This document shows positions 53,549-63,405 of a DNA stretch of 64,000 nucleotides, one piece after another. Source of the stretch: Methylocystis heyeri (GTDB lineage: Bacteria > Pseudomonadota > Alphaproteobacteria > Rhizobiales > Beijerinckiaceae); the NCBI RefSeq assembly GCF_004802635.2, contig NZ_CP046052.1, positions 2,914,001-2,978,000 of the forward strand. The letters run 5' to 3'. How positions within the stretch are numbered: the stretch's first letter is position 1; each line of letters opens with the position of its first letter. Made by a program: the position numbers and the translations under genes. A model generated the notes under the pieces. It was not told where the DNA came from, made no database searches, and saw only the letters and a program-made list of their open reading frames with translations.

Positions 53549-54118
53549 ATGAGCGAAGAAAGCAGCGGCGCAATGGGACCGAGAGGCGAGTTACGTGAAG
53601 TGGTCGGGGTTTTCGGCAGTGTCGACTCCCTCCAGGCCGCAATCGACGGTCTCCTGGTTTCCGGGTTCGATCGGTCGGAAATCAGCCTGCTCGAGGAAGA
53701 CAAGGTCGTTCGCGCGAGCAGAGGCTCCGAAGGCGCCGTCGACCTCGAGGACGACAACCGGGCGCCGCGCTCGCCCTATATCGAGACCGAGTCGCTCAGC
53801 GAAGGCAAGGCTGCGCTCGTCGGCGGGCTGTTCTACATTGGCGCCCTCATGGGCGCCGGCGCCTGGTCAATGAGCAGCGGCGTTTTCTCGAGCCCGATCG
53901 TCGCCGGAGCGGTGACGGGCGCGATCGCCGGTTTCGCAGGACTGGGGTTGGCGCTGCTCATCGGAAGACGCCAAGCCAAATGGGCGCGCGCGCAAGTCGA
54001 GCGAGGCGGCTTGCTGCTTTGGGTGCGAACATGGACCGAACAGCGCGAACGCGAGGCGATGTCCCTCATGCAGCAAAACGGCGGGCACCATGTGCATGTT
54101 CACGCCGTCGCGGTATAA
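53549..54118 (+). CDS. General-stress (YflT/DUF1269-like) membrane protein
   Basis: 189 residues. Head GVFGSVDSLQAAIDGLLVSG matches the heat-induced YflT / general stress protein 17M pattern, then a glycine-rich hydrophobic pair (ALVGGLFYIGALMGAGAW, AGAVTGAIAGFAGLGLALLI) and a His-rich tail (GGHHVHVHAV). Strong AAGGAG site before the ATG. Function not established for the family. Upstream of a Usp gene. Confidence 0.7.
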   Translation: MSEESSGAMGPRGELREVVGVFGSVDSLQAAIDGLLVSGFDRSEISLLEEDKVVRASRGSEGAVDLEDDNRAPRSPYIETESLSEGKAALVGGLFYIGALMGAGAWSMSSGVFSSPIVAGAVTGAIAGFAGLGLALLIGRRQAKWARAQVERGGLLLWVRTWTEQREREAMSLMQQNGGHHVHVHAVAV

Positions 54119-54330
54119 CTCGGATCAGGCGGCTCAATTCCATGCGAGCGACGCGCTGGCGCCTGTCGCGGAGTGAAGGTCGGCTCGTTCTCGACGACGA
54201 GGTTCGAGTGGAGGCGTCGTCGCCGGCGGCTGCTCGAACAGTTTGGGAAAAGCGTAAAACGCGCTGCTGAAAAAATCTCCCGAAGGCGCACCAGGCGCTT
54301 CGTGAGTTAGGGGTTCACGAACTGGAGGCG

Positions 54331-54765
54331 GTGGTGCTCGGAAAAATCCTCCTTCCAGTCGATCTCACTCAGCCGGAAATGACCAAGCTGGCGATCGATC
54401 AGGCCAAGGAGTTGGCAAGCGCTTTCAATTGCGATTTCCGACTCGTCAATGTGCAGTCGCTCATTCCGATCTCGTTTTTCGACTATGTTCCTCAAGATTT
54501 CGACAGTCGGATTCGTCAGGGCCTCGAAGAGGAAATCGCCGCCATCGCGCAGGAGATCGGTTGTGGGCCGGACCGCATTTCGACCAAAGTGCTATTTGGG
54601 CCGGTTTATCACAAGCTGTTGGAGGAAGCCGAAACCTGGGGCGCCGACCTGATCCTTTTGTGTTCTCACAAGCCGGGCATGGACAGGTTTCTCATCGGCT
54701 CCACCGCCGACGCCATCGTGCAGCACGCCAAGTGCTCGGTGTGGGTCGTGCGCGCGGCCAGATGA
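54331..54765 (+). CDS. Universal stress protein, UspA family
   Basis: 144 residues, single Usp domain. GKILLPVDLTQPEMTKLAID at the start, GADLILLCSHKPGMDRFLIG then STADAIVQHAKCSVWVVR at the end, close to the ATP-binding G-x2-G-x9-G-(S/T) form. Two adjacent GTG codons (54331, 54334) can start it; GGAGG five bases upstream favours the second. Stress-linked like its neighbour. Confidence 0.9.
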   Translation: MVLGKILLPVDLTQPEMTKLAIDQAKELASAFNCDFRLVNVQSLIPISFFDYVPQDFDSRIRQGLEEEIAAIAQEIGCGPDRISTKVLFGPVYHKLLEEAETWGADLILLCSHKPGMDRFLIGSTADAIVQHAKCSVWVVRAAR

Positions 54766-54789
54766 CGGCCTCTTTGATATGTCGAGTTC

Positions 54790-55110
54790 TCAGATCGCCG
54801 GGGCGGCGACGAAGCCTTCCTCCCCACAGCCCTCGCGCAAAGCGGCTTCGTCGGCGTCTTGGATGCTGAAGGAGTCGATGCGAGCGGTAGCCGGCCCGCG
54901 CTTTGCCGCCTCAAGGAATTCCGAGACTCTCTCCGCCTCGCCCGCGACCAGCGTCTCGACGGTTCCATCGCGACGGTTGCGGACCCAGCCCGGAAGGCGC
55001 AGCCGGCCCGCCTCCCTTGCGACGAAGACGCGATAGCCGACGTTCTGCACCTCGCCACGAACGATTATTCTGGCGAAGCGCTTCCCTGTGATTTCCCGGC
55101 TCGTCGTCAT
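54790..55110 (-). CDS. acyP: Acylphosphatase
   Basis: 106 residues. The family signature IIVRGEVQNVGYRVFV carries the phosphate-loop and catalytic Arg, and GWVRNRRDGTVET carries the catalytic Asn. It hydrolyses carboxyl-phosphate bonds such as acetyl- or carbamoyl-phosphate. ATG 55110; the frame extends into the downstream repeat but is not coding there. Confidence 0.93.
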   Translation of the reverse strand: MTTSREITGKRFARIIVRGEVQNVGYRVFVAREAGRLRLPGWVRNRRDGTVETLVAGEAERVSEFLEAAKRGPATARIDSFSIQDADEAALREGCGEEGFVAAPAI

Positions 55111-55155
55111 CCTCTCCGCCTCGCGTTTTGATCTCTGCACCCGCACTTCGGAACC

Positions 55156-55255
55156 GGAGCAGTTCCCAAAAAGTGCGAAGCGGTCTTTGGAAAAGAACAT
55201 GCTCCGTCAATGAGATTTGGAGCGCATCCGACTGCGTTTGAGCCGAACGCGCTAG
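55156..55255. repeat. Dispersed intergenic repeat, family 1, copy 2
   Basis: About 100 bp; GGAGCAGTTCCCAAAAAGTG to GAGCCGAACGCGCTAG, collinear with the copies at 5221 and 63307. Its right end overlaps the TAG stop of the PepSY gene (55252-55254). Confidence 0.85.
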
Positions 55256-56817
55256 GTCAGCGCCTCGCGCGCGGTGCGCCGCAAGCGGCGCCAGCCCAGC
55301 ACGACGGCGCTCGCAGCCAGCGCGAGGCCGAAGGAAACCCAGACGATCATCCAGGCGTTCCACAGCCAGATCTGGCGGAACCAGCCGAAATCCCAGTGAT
55401 GAACGGCGGAATAAAGCCAGCGATAGGCCCGCCGGCTGTCGTCGAATTTGGCGAGCAGGCGCCCGTCGACCGGATCGATGTAGAGGGAGGTGTTCCCGGC
55501 GTCGGCGAGATCGACCCGCAGCACGGGAAGCGGCTTGTCCGCGGCGGCCTGTCGATGACCCGGATAATAATAGCTGTCGTAAACCTGCAAGAGCTCATGG
55601 CCGGCGAGCCTGGTTTCGCCGGCGAGACGCTGGGCCGCGGCGAACAACGCGGCCTCGGAAAAGGTCCCCGCCGTTCCGGAAATGGGAAGCGCCCGCCGCG
55701 CGCCGTCGCGCGAGACCGCAAACAGCGTCGCCTCTTCGCCGACACGGCTCCATTGCAATTCGACGACATCGGGGTCGAGCGTAAATTGCGCGTCGGGTTT
55801 CCAGTCCGCGACGATCGTGGACTCCGGTCCGCCGCGATAGCGCGACAACTCGTCGGGGCTGGCCGCGGCAGACGAAAAGATCTGCCCCGGATTGGTGGAA
55901 AGAAACCCGCTCGCCGCCCACAGCAGGGCGAAAGTCCCGCCGATCAGGCCGGCCCAGAAATGATATTTGAACCAGAACTCCCGGAACGGCTGAGTGCGGC
56001 CGCCGGAATAGGTCGGCCTGCCGAAATAGCCCGGTCGCCACCGGATAAAGCCGAGGATCATCCCGGTCAAAGCGCCGAATGCAGCGAAGAACCCGGCATA
56101 GGTGAGCACGTCGCGGCGATATTCTCCGACGCCGAGCGCGTCGAGCCAGCGAAAGAGATGCAGCCAGGCGCCGGCATAGGCGACAGCGCGGCCGGCGCGC
56201 GTCGTAAGCTGAACCACTTCGCCCGTTCGTTCGGACACCACCGCCTGCGAGCCGGCGCCGTCTTCTATTGCGATGCGGTGAAACGGCTTCAAAGCATCGG
56301 CGTTGCGCAAACCCACCACTGCGTCGACCGTGTCGCTGTAGGAGAGCTGTAAAGACGCCGGCGCCGCAAGCCAGCTGCGCACGATCCTTTCGGCCTGCGC
56401 CGCCGAGACGTCGAGGACGGCGCCGTCGAGCGCGGAAATCGCTCGGCGCCGGCCGCCTTCGGCCTCGACGATCCAGGCCGGCGCGCCATCGATGCGGGTC
56501 AGGCGCGCATCCACCACAGCGCCGTCGCCCCGGGATCTACCCGCTCCATGTTCGTGCATGGGCGCAGCGGAGACTTTCGGCGCAGCGGCGCGCCCCTCCG
56601 CCGAAACATGGGCGGCGGCGCTGAGCTTCAGCGCCTGCCCGAGCGACAGCCATCCCTCCTGCGGCGCGAGGCTGGAGGCGTGCAAAAGCTGTTCGCTGCG
56701 CGTCGACGGCGGACCGCCGACAAGGGCGATCACCAGGCCCGAGGAAAACCATCCCAGCATGAAAATCGCCAGCGCTACGCCGAACCAGCGATGGGTGAAG
56801 GTAAGCAGGCCGAACAT
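55252..56817 (-). CDS. PepSY-domain membrane protein
   Basis: 521 residues, four helices in the PepSY_TM arrangement: FGLLTFTHRWFGVALAIFML, then long periplasmic part, LTYAGFFAAFGALTGMILGF, KYHFWAGLIGGTFALLWAAS, and a last helix WMIVWVSFGLALAASAVVLG. His in THRW and YHFW are the conserved pair. Relatives include iron- or flavin-reductase-like and siderophore-associated membrane proteins; role here unknown. ATG 56817; stop provided by the adjacent repeat. Confidence 0.85.
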   Translation of the reverse strand: MFGLLTFTHRWFGVALAIFMLGWFSSGLVIALVGGPPSTRSEQLLHASSLAPQEGWLSLGQALKLSAAAHVSAEGRAAAPKVSAAPMHEHGAGRSRGDGAVVDARLTRIDGAPAWIVEAEGGRRRAISALDGAVLDVSAAQAERIVRSWLAAPASLQLSYSDTVDAVVGLRNADALKPFHRIAIEDGAGSQAVVSERTGEVVQLTTRAGRAVAYAGAWLHLFRWLDALGVGEYRRDVLTYAGFFAAFGALTGMILGFIRWRPGYFGRPTYSGGRTQPFREFWFKYHFWAGLIGGTFALLWAASGFLSTNPGQIFSSAAASPDELSRYRGGPESTIVADWKPDAQFTLDPDVVELQWSRVGEEATLFAVSRDGARRALPISGTAGTFSEAALFAAAQRLAGETRLAGHELLQVYDSYYYPGHRQAAADKPLPVLRVDLADAGNTSLYIDPVDGRLLAKFDDSRRAYRWLYSAVHHWDFGWFRQIWLWNAWMIVWVSFGLALAASAVVLGWRRLRRTAREALT

Positions 56818-56953
56818 CAGCGATCCGTGGGGTTAATCAGGTAGAAAGCGCCGCCGCGCGGGATCTGAAAAGCCCGCTGGTCCGCGCGGCTCTGCATATC
56901 AGATGCGGGGGCGAAATATTTGCCTGCGCCTTGTCCGGCTTTTCCGGCCCGTC

Positions 56954-58075
56954 TCATATCCCCTCTCCGGCGTCGGAAAACGCCGCGGCGCCGGCCGCAT
57001 CGGAGGGGAAGATTCGCGCTCTCGAAAGCGACAGGGGAACGCGTTCCCCGAGCGTGGCCGCATCTTCGATCGACGAGTCGATTTCCAGAGTCTGGTTGTA
57101 GCCGTCGATCGAAATGGTGGCCCGAACGCCCGAGGGCGTCCGACGGAGATTTTCGACGCGGCCCTCGATTTCACCGCCCCCGTCGGCGGCGATGGCGATG
57201 TCCGCCGGACGAAAGAACACGCGAGCCGGACCGTTGTCGAGCCCGTTGGCGTCGACATGGATTTCGCGATCGCCGAAAACGACGCGCCCGTTTGCGACCT
57301 TCACGGGAAGCGCCACCGCCTCGCCGACGAAGGAGATGACGAAGGGCGAAGCCGGCTTGTCGTAGAGTTCTTCGGGAGCGCCGACCTGCTCGATCTGTCC
57401 CTGGTTCAACACCACGACCCGGTCGGCGAGCTCCATGGCTTCGTCCTGATCATGGGTGACGAAAACGGTGGTGAGGCCGGTTTTCTTGTGAATGTCGCGC
57501 AGCCACCGCCGCAGATCCTTACGCACCCGGGCGTCGAGCGCGCCGAAGGGTTCGTCCAGCAGCAGCACGCGCGGTTCGATCGCCAGCGCGCGCGCAAGCG
57601 CCACACGCTGGCGCTGACCGCCCGAAAGCTGGACGGGATAGCGCCGATCAAGGCCTTCGAGCTGCACGAAAGCGAGCAATTCCTTGACGCGATCCGCAAT
57701 CGCCGCCCGCGACGGCCGCTCGCGGCGCGGTCGCACCCGCAGACCATAGGCGATGTTGTCCGCAACCGTCATATGCTTGAACAAAGCGTAGTTCTGGAAC
57801 ACGAAGCCGACGCGCCGATCCTGCACGCGCAGATTGGTGGCGTCCTCGCCGTTGAAGAGAACGCGGCCGCGATCTGGCGTATTGAGGCCGGCGATCACGC
57901 GCAGCAGGGTTGTCTTGCCCGACCCCGAAGGACCGAGCAAAGCGACGAGTTCTCCAGGCTTGATATCGAGCGTGACGTTGCGCAGCGCCGGAAAGGCGCC
58001 GAAGTCCTGCTCGACGCCCTCGATGCGGATTGCCGAACCCTGCGCGCCCTCAATGGCGCCCGCCGTGTCCGGCAA
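56954..58075 (-). CDS. cysA: Sulfate ABC transporter ATP-binding protein
   Basis: About 373 residues. Walker [20 protein letters not shown]-loop [20 protein letters not shown], signature [20 protein letters not shown], Walker [13 protein letters not shown] and switch [12 protein letters not shown]-terminal TOBE-like regulatory part. No ATG or GTG is available near the domain start: TTG 58075 gives the normal family length; an ATT at 58054 is possible. The start region overlaps the cysW end. Powers the importer encoded upstream. Confidence 0.9.
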   Translation of the reverse strand: MPDTAGAIEGAQGSAIRIEGVEQDFGAFPALRNVTLDIKPGELVALLGPSGSGKTTLLRVIAGLNTPDRGRVLFNGEDATNLRVQDRRVGFVFQNYALFKHMTVADNIAYGLRVRPRRERPSRAAIADRVKELLAFVQLEGLDRRYPVQLSGGQRQRVALARALAIEPRVLLLDEPFGALDARVRKDLRRWLRDIHKKTGLTTVFVTHDQDEAMELADRVVVLNQGQIEQVGAPEELYDKPASPFVISFVGEAVALPVKVANGRVVFGDREIHVDANGLDNGPARVFFRPADIAIAADGGGEIEGRVENLRRTPSGVRATISIDGYNQTLEIDSSIEDAATLGERVPLSLSRARIFPSDAAGAAAFSDAGEGI

Positions 58076-58946
58076 GCTCGCCGGCGTGGCGCCATTCGAG
58101 AAAGGTCTTGAGTCCGAGGGTGACGAGCGCCAGGCTCGCCAGAAGAACAGCGAGGGCGAAAGCGGCGACGTTGTTATACTCATTGTAGAGAATCTCCACC
58201 TGGAGAGGCATGGTGTTGGTCATTCCGCGGATATGTCCGGAGACGACGGACACCGCGCCGAATTCGCCCATCGCGCGCGCATTGCAGAGCAGCACGCCAT
58301 AAAGCAGTCCCCATTTGACGTTGGGCAATGTGACGGTGAGAAATGTCCGCAGGCCCGAAGCGCCGAGCGTCAGCGCCGCTTCCTCCTCCACCGGGCCCTG
58401 TTCCTGCATCAGCGGAATGAGCTCGCGCGCGACGAAGGGGAATGTGACGAAGACGGTCGCCAGCACGATGCCCGGCACCGCGAAGACGACGCGTACGCCA
58501 TGGGCGTTCAGCCAATCCCCGAACAGTCCCTGCGCCCCGAAGACGAGCATATAAACAAGTCCCGAAACCACCGGCGAAACCGAGAAGGGCAGGTCGATCA
58601 GCGTGATCAGCAGGCTTTTGCCGGGAAAGGAGAATTTGGCGATCGACCAGGCCGCCGCGAGGCCGAACGAGAGATTGGCCGGAACCGTGATCGAGGCGAC
58701 GATCAGGGTTAGCAGGATCGCCGCCTGCGCGTCGGGATCCGAGAAACTCTCGAGGAATTTCCCCGCGCCCTTGGCGAAGGCCTCCGTAAACACGACGGCC
58801 AGCGGCGCAAACAGGAACATGGCGAGAAAGAGAATGGCGACGCCGGTGAGCGCATAGCGCGCAAGCGGCGGGTCCTGCGTCGCCGAACGCGCTCCCGAGC
58901 GCTGCGCCGGCGCGCGCGTCAGGATGGGCGCGGTGAGATCAGACAT
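58050..58946 (-). CDS. cysW: Sulfate ABC transporter permease CysW
   Basis: 298 residues, six helices; the EAA loop [19 protein letters not shown] and [22 protein letters not shown] are typical for CysW. ATG 58946 with GGAGG seven bases upstream; it overlaps the cysT end by eight bases. Forms the membrane channel with CysT. Confidence 0.94.
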   Translation of the reverse strand: MSDLTAPILTRAPAQRSGARSATQDPPLARYALTGVAILFLAMFLFAPLAVVFTEAFAKGAGKFLESFSDPDAQAAILLTLIVASITVPANLSFGLAAAWSIAKFSFPGKSLLITLIDLPFSVSPVVSGLVYMLVFGAQGLFGDWLNAHGVRVVFAVPGIVLATVFVTFPFVARELIPLMQEQGPVEEEAALTLGASGLRTFLTVTLPNVKWGLLYGVLLCNARAMGEFGAVSVVSGHIRGMTNTMPLQVEILYNEYNNVAAFALAVLLASLALVTLGLKTFLEWRHAGELAGHGGRH

Positions 58947-59799
58947 GTCCGAACCTCCTGCGGCTCCAGGCCTGGACGAGATTGATCGCGAGGAGAGAAC
59001 CAAAGGAAATCGCGAGCATGATAGTCGCGATGCCGGTCGCGCCGGCGTAGTCATATTGTTCGAGCTTCACGATGATCAGCAGCGGCGCGATCTCCGAAAC
59101 ATAGGCGATGTTGCCGGCGATGAAGATCACCGATCCGTATTCGCCGACCGCGCGCGCAAAGGCGAGCGCGAAGCCCGTCAGCAGGGCCGGAACCAGCGGC
59201 GGCAGCAACACGCTGCGGACCGTACGCCAGCGCGAGGCGCCCAGCGTCGCCGAGGCCTCTTCCAGCTCCACCTCCAGCTCCGCGATGATCGGCTGCACGG
59301 TTCGCACGATGAAGGGCAGCCCGACGAAAATGAGCGCGACATAGATGCCGAGCCGCGTGAAGGCGACCTTGACGCCGATCTCCGCGAGCGGCGCGCCGAA
59401 CCAGCCGTTGGGGGCATAAAGAGCGGCGAGCGAAATGCCCGCCACCGCCGTCGGCAGCGCAAAGGGAAGATCGACGAAGGCGTCGAAGACGCGCCGGCCG
59501 GGGAAGGCGTAGCGCGTCAGCACCCAGGCGACCACGAGGCCGAAGAAGAGATCCGTGACCGCCGCCAGGAAGGAGATCAGAAAGGTGGTCTGGAGACCCG
59601 CGGCGACGCGGGGCTCCGTTGCGACTGCGATCAATCCCGACAGGCCCAGCCCCGAAGAACGCCAGACCAGCGTCGAGAGCGGAAACAGAACCAGCAGCGT
59701 AAGATAGAACAGCGTGAAGCCGAAGGTGAGACGAAACCCCGGGATGACGCTCGGCGCCGGAAAGGAGCCGAGCCCGCCCCGCTGCGCGAGCGAACTCAT
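58939..59799 (-). CDS. cysT: Sulfate ABC transporter permease CysT
   Basis: 286 residues, six helices; [20 protein letters not shown] at the start, EAA loop [40 protein letters not shown] near the end. ATG 59799 overlaps the TGA of the binding-protein gene (ATGA). Confidence 0.94.
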   Translation of the reverse strand: MSSLAQRGGLGSFPAPSVIPGFRLTFGFTLFYLTLLVLFPLSTLVWRSSGLGLSGLIAVATEPRVAAGLQTTFLISFLAAVTDLFFGLVVAWVLTRYAFPGRRVFDAFVDLPFALPTAVAGISLAALYAPNGWFGAPLAEIGVKVAFTRLGIYVALIFVGLPFIVRTVQPIIAELEVELEEASATLGASRWRTVRSVLLPPLVPALLTGFALAFARAVGEYGSVIFIAGNIAYVSEIAPLLIIVKLEQYDYAGATGIATIMLAISFGSLLAINLVQAWSRRRFGHV

Positions 59800-60830
59800 T
59801 TGCCCGCGCCCTGCTTCTGGATCTCGTCGAACACGCCGCCGTCGGCGAAATGCTTCTGCTGGGCCGCGGCCCAGCCGCCGAAAACGCCGTTCACCGTGAA
59901 GAATTCGATCTTCGGAAACAGGGCGAGGTCCTTCTTGTCGGCTTCTTCGGGATGCGCCGGACGATAGAAGTTCTTGGCGATGATCTTTTGCGCCGCAGGC
60001 GTATAAAGGAAGTTCAGATAGGCCTCGGCGGCCTTGCGATTGCCGTCGGCGTCGACATTCTTGTCGACCAGCGCGACCGGCGGCTCCGCGAGAACCGAGA
60101 CCGGCGGAGAGACGATCTCGAATTTATCGGCCCCGAATTCCTGCAGAGCGAGATAAGCTTCGTTCTCCCAGGCGATCAGCACATCGCCGAGGCCCCGCTG
60201 CGTGAAGGTGATGGTGGAGCCGCGAGCGCCGGTGTCGAGGACGGGCGCGTTCTTGTAGATCGCCTTTACGAATTCCTTGGTCTTGTCCTCGTCGCCATTG
60301 AATTTCTTCAGCCCGTAGCCCCAGGCGCCCAAATAGTTCCAGCGCGCTCCGCCGGAGGTTTTCGGGTTGGGCGTGATCACCGCGACGCCCGGCCTCGCGA
60401 GATCGTCCCAATTATGAACGCCCTTGGGATTGCCCTTGCGCACAAGGAAGACGATCGTCGACGTATAGGGAGAGGAATTGTTGGGGAGACGCTTCTGCCA
60501 GTCTGCGGGAATCTTTCCCGTCTTGGATGAAATCGCATCGATGTCGGCGGCGAGCGCCAGGGTCACGACATCGGCGGCGAGTCCATCGATCACGGCGCGC
60601 GCCTGCGCTCCCGAGCCGCCGTGCGACGCCTGGATCTGGAGAGTCTCTCCGGTCTTGGCTTTCCACTCCGCGGCGAAGGCGGGGTTGATCGCTTTATAAA
60701 GCTCCCGGGTCGGGTCGTAGGATACGTTCAGCAGCGTCGTCGCAGCCTGCGCGGCGGCCCCGCAGAAAACAGCGGTCGCCGCTGCGGCGACAAGAAGACG
60801 ATGGAAAAGGTTGCGGCGGCCTGAGAGCAT
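59796..60830 (-). CDS. sbp: Periplasmic sulfate-binding protein
   Basis: 344 residues. Signal peptide ([18 protein letters not shown]) and the sulfate-site motifs [33 protein letters not shown] and [20 protein letters not shown]. Delivers sulfate or thiosulfate to CysTWA. ATG 60830. First gene of the operon, behind the promoter and dyad described separately. Confidence 0.95.
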   Translation of the reverse strand: MLSGRRNLFHRLLVAAAATAVFCGAAAQAATTLLNVSYDPTRELYKAINPAFAAEWKAKTGETLQIQASHGGSGAQARAVIDGLAADVVTLALAADIDAISSKTGKIPADWQKRLPNNSSPYTSTIVFLVRKGNPKGVHNWDDLARPGVAVITPNPKTSGGARWNYLGAWGYGLKKFNGDEDKTKEFVKAIYKNAPVLDTGARGSTITFTQRGLGDVLIAWENEAYLALQEFGADKFEIVSPPVSVLAEPPVALVDKNVDADGNRKAAEAYLNFLYTPAAQKIIAKNFYRPAHPEEADKKDLALFPKIEFFTVNGVFGGWAAAQQKHFADGGVFDEIQKQGAGK

Positions 60831-60871
60831 TCCTGAGGGCTTCCATGTTTGGGTTCTGGACTTGTATATTA

Positions 60872-60904
60872 ATTCAATAGACTATGTAATCTTTATTTTG
60901 TCAA
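60872..60904 (-). promoter_or_regulatory. Sulfate operon promoter with dyad operator
   Basis: On the minus strand TTGACA (60904-60899) and TCTATT (60881-60876) are 17 bp apart. Overlapping the -10 is the dyad ATT-CA-ATAG-A-CTAT-GT-AAT (60872-60890), likely an operator. The regulator is not identified; sulfur-responsive Rrf2- or LysR-type proteins are candidates. The region is AT-rich in a GC-rich genome. Confidence 0.55.
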
Positions 60905-60944
60905 CATCGCGGCGGCGCTGAGCCGGCTGGACCGAAAGGGAAAC

Positions 60945-61715
60945 ATGATCGATTGGAATTCAGCGCTTTATCTGAAATTCGAACGCGAGCGCACCCGCGC
61001 GGCGCGCGATCTCCTGTCCCGCATTCCGTCCTTCGAGCCCGAAACGGTCTATGACCTCGGATGCGGACCGGGAAACAGCACCGAATTGCTCGCGGCGGCT
61101 TTTCCGAGGGCGGAAATCATCGGCGTCGACTATTGCGAGGAAATGCTCGAGGTCGCCCGCAGGAAGACGCCCGGCGCCCTGTTTCTGAACCAGAACATCG
61201 AAGATTGGCGCCCCGACCGGAAGGTCGGGCTGATTTTCTCCAACGCCGCATTGCATTTCGTGGCCGATCACGAGCGCCTGATGCCGCGGCTGATGTCTTA
61301 TTTGACAGAGGGCGGCCGGCTCGCCGTGCAAATGCCTCACAACATCCATGAGGTTTCACATGCGCTCATGCGCATGGTGGCGGCGGAAGGGCCATGGGCC
61401 GACCGGCTGATTCCGATCGCAAAATCGCGCCCCGTGATCGGAACGATCGAAGACTATTACCGTCTGCTCGCGCCCGCGAGCGCCTGCTTTGAAAGCTGGC
61501 AGACCACCTATGTTCACCCGCTCGACGGGGCCAGAGGGATCGTAGAATGGTTTGAAGGCTCGGGGCTTCGGCCTTTTCTGGAACCCCTCAGCCCATGGGA
61601 GCGCGAAAGCTTCCTCGTCCGCTACGAGAAGGAACTCGCAGCCGCCTATCTGGCGCAGCCCGACGGCAAGCTCCTGCTGCGCTATCCGCGGCTGTTTTTC
61701 GTCGCCGGACGATAG
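60945..61715 (+). CDS. tam: Trans-aconitate 2-methyltransferase-like protein
   Basis: 256 residues. DWNSALYLKFERERTRAARD is the Tam N-terminus, motif I VYDLGCGPGNSTELLAAAFP, then VDYCEEMLEVAR and LIFSNAALHFVADH. E. coli Tam methylates trans-aconitate, an inhibitory by-product of the TCA cycle. ATG with AAAGGGA upstream. Divergent from the sulfate operon. Confidence 0.9.
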   Translation: MIDWNSALYLKFERERTRAARDLLSRIPSFEPETVYDLGCGPGNSTELLAAAFPRAEIIGVDYCEEMLEVARRKTPGALFLNQNIEDWRPDRKVGLIFSNAALHFVADHERLMPRLMSYLTEGGRLAVQMPHNIHEVSHALMRMVAAEGPWADRLIPIAKSRPVIGTIEDYYRLLAPASACFESWQTTYVHPLDGARGIVEWFEGSGLRPFLEPLSPWERESFLVRYEKELAAAYLAQPDGKLLLRYPRLFFVAGR

Positions 61716-61854
61716 AGGCGGGAGCCCCTGTCGCCCCCCGGCGGCGATGTTTCCGGCGGCGACGCGGCGACGGGCCGAAAGCGGGAGCGCGCTGAGCGCC
61801 CCCGCCCCCGATTGCCGAAAAGCCCGCCGGCGCTCCTTGCCGGTCGATCAGCCC

Positions 61855-62376
61855 TTATTTGCCGCGCAGCGCCGAGAAGGGCGGCGGGGCGGTCACGGGC
61901 ATATATTGCAGGTTGAGGTTGCCGACGCCGGCCGAAACATTGAGGCCGGTGCCGACCGAGACCGAAAGCGGCTGAAGCGAGATCGTATTGTTGGAGCCGC
62001 CGACGAGAACGGCGCCGCCGGCGCCCGCCCCGACGGCGACGGAGCCTTGCGCCCCCGCATAATCGCCCGCCAGCGCGCCCGGACCGAGCTGATTGGTCGC
62101 GGCGACGACCGCCCACACCATCTTGCCCGGACCGCTTATGCCGATATTGGCGCCGACATTGGTCAGCCGCCCGATGTAATGGGAAGGCGGTCCGCCTGCC
62201 TGGTTCTTGAACACGCAATCGAGCGCCTGGTTTTCAATCAGGATCATCCCGACGCCCCCGGAGAGATGGCACTGGAGCGCACCCACTCTGGAGGATTGGG
62301 CGAGGCTCGCGGCAGGAGCCAGCATTGCGGATAAAGTGGCGGCGTAAAGCGCCAGCCTAAGCAAATTCTTGGACAT
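61855..62376 (-). CDS. DUF992 secreted protein
   Basis: 173 residues with a signal peptide (RLALYAATLSAMLAPAASLA). The mature part VGALQCHLSGGVGMILIENQ then LDCVFKN, YIGRLTNVGANIGISG and VWAVVAATNQ match DUF992, frequent in Hyphomicrobiales; two Cys probably form a disulfide. Function unknown. GGAGG before the ATG. Confidence 0.88.
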   Translation of the reverse strand: MSKNLLRLALYAATLSAMLAPAASLAQSSRVGALQCHLSGGVGMILIENQALDCVFKNQAGGPPSHYIGRLTNVGANIGISGPGKMVWAVVAATNQLGPGALAGDYAGAQGSVAVGAGAGGAVLVGGSNNTISLQPLSVSVGTGLNVSAGVGNLNLQYMPVTAPPPFSALRGK

Positions 62377-62898
62377 TTTTCCTCCCCGGTCTGAATCAGA
62401 CGCGGTTCAACTGCGACGATAGAGTTTCGCGCCGGCCTCTGCGTTTAGCTATGCGACCACGCGCCGCAGCATCGCGCCCGACCGGCCAGCGGCCTCGAGA
62501 GGCGCTCCGGTCATCGAGCCGCCGCTTGTCGATCGACGCCAGCCCGCCATATTCGCCGTGGAAAATTGGCGCGGCGACAGACATCGAACAGCCCTTTTTC
62601 CAAAGCAGAGTCCCGCGCGGCGCCCGACCGGCCTGCGCGCAGACAAACGCGAAGCGCAGCCGGATCGGTCGGCCGCCAAACCCGTCGCAGAAGCCAGTCG
62701 AGATGCCGCTCTGGTGCGAGTTCTGCTTGGACGGAACCGTTCCAGCGGTCGGAAATGACGTCATATAAAGTGGATGTGCCGCATTCTTGGAGCGAGAGCC
62801 TGTCAACTTTTGCGGAATGCGCTAAGACGGGCGGACGAGGGCCGCTCCCGAGCATACCGAGCGCGAGCATACCGGCGAGCAGAAGTGGAGAAACCTTG
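62377..62898. other. Intergenic region with a family 2 repeat
   Basis: 522 bp. All frames open on both strands for 60-170 codons but overlap and lack signals. A family 2 hairpin lies at 62781-62825. Confidence 0.45.
62781..62825. repeat. Palindromic repeat, family 2, copy 3 (diverged)
   Basis: Arms GCATTC (62781-62786) and GAATGC; the right half CTTTTGCGGAATGCGCTAAG is the best preserved form of the shared core. About 75 bp upstream of the VanZ-like gene. Confidence 0.5.
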
Positions 62899-63309
62899 GT
62901 GAACGTAACTCCGATTTTAGACGCCTTCGCCACTCCGCCGGTTACGCGCCTGATTCGCGCGCTGGCGGGACTGTGCGTCGGCGTAATTACGGTTCTGTCT
63001 TTGCTCCCGGGAGACGAACGGCCGCACACCGGCATGCCGGGGCAGTTAGAACATTTCTGCGCCTACGCGGGCACGGGTTTCCTTTTTGGACTGGGCTTCG
63101 CCAACAGCAGGCGAATTCGTATCATGATCTGGGGCGGGATGACGGCGGCCAGCGTGGCTTTCGAAGGGCTGCAATTTTTCGTTCCGGGTCGCTCGCCCAG
63201 CCTTGTCGACGCGCTCGCGAGCACGCTCGGCCTCAGCTTTGGTCTCGTCGCGGCGGCCCTGATGTTTCCAATCTTGAAAAGATGGCTCGAATTTGCGCTC
63301 AGGCGGTAG
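62899..63309 (+). CDS. VanZ-like membrane protein
   Basis: 136 residues with four hydrophobic helices. VITVLSLLPGDERPHTGMPG then LEHFCAYAGTGFLFGLGFAN and FEGLQFFVPGRSPSLVDALA follow the VanZ-like pattern (P-x-x..H..aY and Q..vpgR..s..D). GTG 62899 has GGAG eight bases upstream. The TAG stop is part of a dispersed repeat. Confidence 0.8.
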   Translation: MNVTPILDAFATPPVTRLIRALAGLCVGVITVLSLLPGDERPHTGMPGQLEHFCAYAGTGFLFGLGFANSRRIRIMIWGGMTAASVAFEGLQFFVPGRSPSLVDALASTLGLSFGLVAAALMFPILKRWLEFALRR

Positions 63310-63405
63310 AGCATGTTCCCAAAAAGCGCGAAGCGCTTTTTGGGAAAAGAACATGCTCCGTCAATAAGTTCTGGAGCGTGTTCGACTGCGTTTGAACCGA
63401 ACGCG
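63307..63405. repeat. Dispersed intergenic repeat, family 1, copy 3
   Basis: About 99 bp: TAGAGCATGTTCCCAAAAAG to TTTGAACCGAACGCGC. The left stem (AGCATGTTC..GAACATGCT) is perfect here. Its first three bases are the stop codon of the VanZ-like gene. Confidence 0.85.

Noticed and set aside
62566-62898. Long N-terminal extension of the VanZ-like frame
   Set aside because: Arg/Ser-rich non-protein-like sequence; a GTG with a good ribosome site lies at the start of the conserved part.
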